From positions 1-8,030 of the forward strand of contig JAGVQF010000070.1 in assembly GCA_020051815.1 (NCBI GenBank): a stretch of DNA of 8,030 nt, read 5' to 3'. This DNA is from Candidatus Saganbacteria bacterium (GTDB lineage Bacteria > Margulisbacteria > WOR-1 > O2-12-FULL-45-9 > XYB2-FULL-48-7). The notes beneath the pieces are model-generated. The model searched no databases. It was not told the origin of the DNA and saw only the letters and a program-made list of their open reading frames with translations. Shown here in pieces: positions 7,458-8,030 of the stretch. Position numbers and translations under genes: made by a program. How positions within the stretch are numbered: the first letter of the stretch is position 1; each line of letters begins with the position of its first letter.

Positions 7458-8030
7458 ATGGCGAAGCAAACGATCGAGGATATCAAAGAGCTGAAAGGGA
7501 AAAAGGTCCTCGTTCGCGTCGATTTCAACGTGCCGCTGGACGATAAGCAAAATATCACCGACGACACGCGCATCCGGGCGGCCCTGCCGACGATCACCTA
7601 TCTCAGCCAGAAAGGGGCCCGGGTCATTCTCGTTTCGCACCTTGGCCGGCCCAAAGCCGGGCCCGAAGAGAAACTCCGCCTGTCGCCAGTCGCCAGTCGC
7701 CTGTCGGAGCTCTTAGGCAAACCGGTCGCCTACGTCAGAGACAGCATTGGGCCCGAAGTTGAAGTCGCGGTCGCCAAACTGCAGCCCGGCGAAGTTCTTC
7801 TGCTGGAAAACGTCCGTTTTTACAAGGAAGAAGAAAAGAACGATCCCGCGTTCGCCAAGAAGCTGGCGTCGCTGGCCGATGTTTATGTCAACGACGCGTT
7901 CGGCACGGCCCACCGCGCCCACGCCTCGACCGAAGGAGTGACCAAATATCTTAAGGGTTACGCCGGTTTTCTTATGGAAAAAGAGATCAATTTCCTGGGG
8001 CAGTTATTGGAAAATCCGGCCCGCCCGTTC
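7458..8030 (+). CDS. pgk: Phosphoglycerate kinase, N-terminal part (3' truncated by window edge)
   Basis: The first 191 residues of phosphoglycerate kinase, which transfers the acyl phosphate of 1,3-bisphosphoglycerate to ADP; full-length bacterial enzymes have about 390-400 residues. The N-terminal substrate-binding domain is complete in its key motifs: VRVDFNVPL (19-27, Asp22 and Asn24), DDTRIR (35-40, Arg38), SHLGRPK (60-66), LLLENVRF (114-121, Arg120), and [15 protein letters not shown] (144-158, Arg153). The frame is open to the window end. The ATG is 6 nt after the gap stop, without a clear Shine-Dalgarno, so coupling to gap is likely. Residues 73-83 ([11 protein letters not shown]) are encoded by heptamer repeats, yet match the normal [18 protein letters not shown] helix of the family, with no length change. 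Confidence 0.97.
   Translation, partial: MAKQTIEDIKELKGKKVLVRVDFNVPLDDKQNITDDTRIRAALPTITYLSQKGARVILVSHLGRPKAGPEEKLRLSPVASRLSELLGKPVAYVRDSIGPEVEVAVAKLQPGEVLLLENVRFYKEEEKNDPAFAKKLASLADVYVNDAFGTAHRAHASTEGVTKYLKGYAGFLMEKEINFLGQLLENPARPF
7675..7709 (+). repeat. Heptamer tandem repeat inside pgk
   Basis: Five units in exact period 7: TCCGCCT (7675-7681), GTCGCCA (7682-7688), GTCGCCA (7689-7695), GTCGCCT (7696-7702), GTCGGAG (7703-7709). Two are identical and three others share four to six bases. They encode the conserved helix around residues 73-84 of phosphoglycerate kinase. This array is the one most open to being chance, because the protein sequence is ordinary for the family. Confidence 0.6.

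Overview
The window is a compact stretch of bacterial chromosome, by eye in the mid-50s % G+C, from a diderm (LPS-exporting) bacterium. The gene content is housekeeping. The mixed operon, the fused LptC/LptA-like protein and the glycosomal-type GAPDH suggest an uncultivated candidate-phylum lineage. A Margulisbacteria/WOR-1-like or related organism near Cyanobacteria is my guess, at low confidence, since no rRNA or other marker settles it.

Layout. Positions 1-5248 hold one tightly packed plus-strand operon: the 3' end of a YebC/PmpR-family gene, a YcdX-type PHP phosphatase, hisF, an IspA-type prenyl diphosphate synthase, trpE and rodA. Junctions are overlaps of 4, 7 and 14 nt or gaps of 13 and 2 nt, so cotranscription and translational coupling are very likely. 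The operon ends in a convergent junction where the stop codons of rodA and the minus-strand lptC-like gene (5245-6330) share one CTAG. The lptC-like gene diverges from a glycolytic pair, gap (6405-7451) and pgk (7458 to the window end). The 74 bp between them carry two back-to-back extended -10 promoters in one dyad. No stretch longer than about 75 bp lacks a gene.

How the genes relate. ispA (prenyl diphosphates, precursors of the undecaprenyl carrier), rodA (polymerises lipid II) and the LptC/LptA-like protein (LPS export) all serve envelope construction. hisF and trpE are single genes of histidine and tryptophan synthesis, away from their usual partners. gap and pgk catalyse consecutive steps of glycolysis.

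I see no new multi-gene system (no defence island, CRISPR, mobile element or novel enzyme cluster). The most unusual signal is a family of short tandem heptamer repeats, most units carrying a GTC core, seen four times in 8 kb: inside hisF, across the hisF/ispA junction where it supplies the ispA start codon, inside trpE where a usually longer variable segment is replaced, and inside pgk within a conserved helix. The second is the symmetric divergent promoter, whose minus-strand half would give a leaderless mRNA starting at a GTG.
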